Source of the DNA: Panopea generosa | Lineage: Eukaryota > Mollusca > Bivalvia > Adapedonta > Hiatellidae | Assembly (NCBI GenBank): GCA_029582155.1 | Contig: CM055905.1 | Location: 66,049,356 to 66,113,355, forward strand | Direction: 5' to 3' | Length of the DNA stretch: 64,000 nucleotides | Part shown: piece by piece, positions 27,101 through 29,677 of the stretch | Layout: every line of letters begins with the position of its first letter | Position numbering within the stretch: the first letter of the stretch is position 1 | Position numbers and translations under genes: made by a program | Notes under the pieces: generated by a model | Told to the model about the DNA's origin: nothing | What the model saw: the letters and a program-made list of their open reading frames with translations, nothing else | Databases searched by the model: none

Positions 27101-29646
27101 TATACGTGCGACTGTGTCCCTGGTTTCTATGGAGCTTATTGTCAATTTATAGACCACTGTGCCAGTCAGCCATGTTTAAATAAAGCCATCTGCTATAACG
27201 ATAAAGACACATTTAGGTGCTCATGCACTGAGTTTTTTTCTGGAGAGACGTGTGACATGTCTATAAATAGATGTATCACAAATCCTTGTCGTAATGGTGC
27301 TAATTGTTTCTATAATTCCTCAGAACCAACATCAGACGTCGTGTGTAAATGTTTGGAAGGGTTCTCTGGCATTCACTGTGAGGAGGATATTAATGAGTGC
27401 CAGTCCAACCCGTGTCTGAATGGCGCTACGTGTATTGAAAGTAATCAACAGCCTTGGAACTTTTTCCCAGGATTCCATTGCCAGTGTGTCATTGGTTACC
27501 ATGGGGACATGTGTCAGAATGAGACAAATGAATGTGCTAGTTCTCCATGTCATAATAATGCCACGTGTACAGACCTTGTAAATAGTTATTCATGCCAGTG
27601 TTTACAGGGATTTGAAGGAAAGGAATGCCAGTTAGATAAACGTGGTTGTTCTTCAAATCCGTGTCAAAATAACGCTTTCTGCGAAGAAAATGTCGACAAG
27701 ACGTACAAATGTCAATGTCAGAACGGATACACTGGTAAATTGTGTGCAACGAATATAAATAATTGTATTGGAAACAAATGCATAAATGGTGCTATATGTG
27801 TAGATGGTATTGACACGTATACGTGTCAGTGTTTACCAGGATACAGCGGCACTCAGTGCCAGGATGTGGTTGACGCGTGTTACAGTCAGCCATGTCATAA
27901 CAACGGTCAGTGTTGGTACAGGGGGCTCTGTGACTGTCAAAATGTCGTACAATCGTGTGGCTGGCATAATGAGACGTGTCAGACCAAGCATTGCTCTACT
28001 ACACCTGGATGTTCTGTGTACGCGTCGTCTTTCACGTGCGATTGTAGCAAAACAGGATATTCAGGTGACATGTGCGGTGATGATATTAATGAATGTTTGA
28101 CAAAAACTGCATGTGAACACAGAGGGTTGTGCACCAACACGGCTGGTAATTATACGTGTGACTGTAGAGAGACGGGATACACTGGAGTCACCTGTAGTGT
28201 AGATATAGATGAATGTAACGGACCAAATCCATGTTTTAATGGAGGTAATTGTGTTTTTTATCAGTTTTTTTGTTGTATGTTTATTTCTCAAGTAAATATT
28301 TCTTATTCTGTAAATAAAAACGGTATCCGTGAATAATATTTTATGTAGGAATATTAAAGACTCAACATTTTCTGCTGGGGCAGACAGTTATGTAGGAGTG
28401 GCTAAACAACAACAGCTGATTTCTTTACCTGTCAATCATGATCCAGTGTTCTAAAAATACACCATTACTAGGCTGCTGAAATATGTATAAACACAGATAC
28501 ATGTGTGTTTGTTTACAATTTAGAGTTCATGACCTCACAAGCTCCTCCCTAGAATTTCAAATATTTGGCAATTGGAGTTTAAATATATTTTTGCCAATTG
28601 TATGTATTAACAATAATCTAGAAGTAAACAAAATTATAACAAAAACAATGCTGTGATGACTTTATAATTTTGAAAAAAGGTTCTCTGATTTGAATCGTGT
28701 ATAACCTTATATAAAACCTGCCATCTTCCGGTTTTTATATGGCAGTTGGGGTTTTAATGCTTAGTTATTGATGCTTTCAATTTGGAAGAGTCCAAGAAAA
28801 TGCTTATGGAGCAAAGGGTTAAGCATTCCTCTTGTGCCTAATTCAATCTTTCAATAGATTAAATGTATACGTCCAAATTGATTTTTTGCAAAGATCAGAA
28901 CAAATAAAACAAAATCATTAATGCAAATACTCATATTATACAATATTCACAGGTGTGTGTGAAAATTTTTCGGGTTCCTTTAAATGCCGGTGTCCTGCTG
29001 GATGGACTGGCCAGACGTGTGGTCAGCTTATTGACCACTGTGCCTACCATCCCTGTCAGAACACCGGTCGATGTGTGAACAGTGTAGCTGGATACATCTG
29101 CGACTGCACTGGGACGGGCTTTCAAGGGGACACATGTGACATCAACATCAATGATTGTATCGGTAAGTTTCACCTGTCAGTCAAACCTGTGTAGGTGGTC
29201 AATTCTATTAAGCAGCCACTTGTCTTAAACAGCCACATTTTCTATTTCCTATCTCTATGCTTTCAGAGTAAATTCACCTGTGTTAAGCAACAACCTGTCT
29301 TAAAAGGCCACCTTTGCTCCTTTCCTTGACTGGCTGCTTAAGACAGGTGTGACTGTATTTATCAGCCACCAGTAGTTATATCGGTAAGATTCTCTTGTAG
29401 TTATCAGTTACCAGTCTTGAGCAACCATATTTTCTATTTCTCATTTTGATAGTTCCATTGTTTGGTAAACATGTACCAAGCACTTAATATCACAGTCTTA
29501 AGAATGACCCAATATGGGATCGAACCCTCAAACTTCCGCATTTTAACACTAGACCATCAATGCAGATAAGGCCATAATAAATTAATTGCTTGATTATTGT
29601 CCTTGTCTGCACGCTAATTTTCATGCCACCCTGAACCTTTTTATTC

Positions 29647-29677
<31 letters not shown>

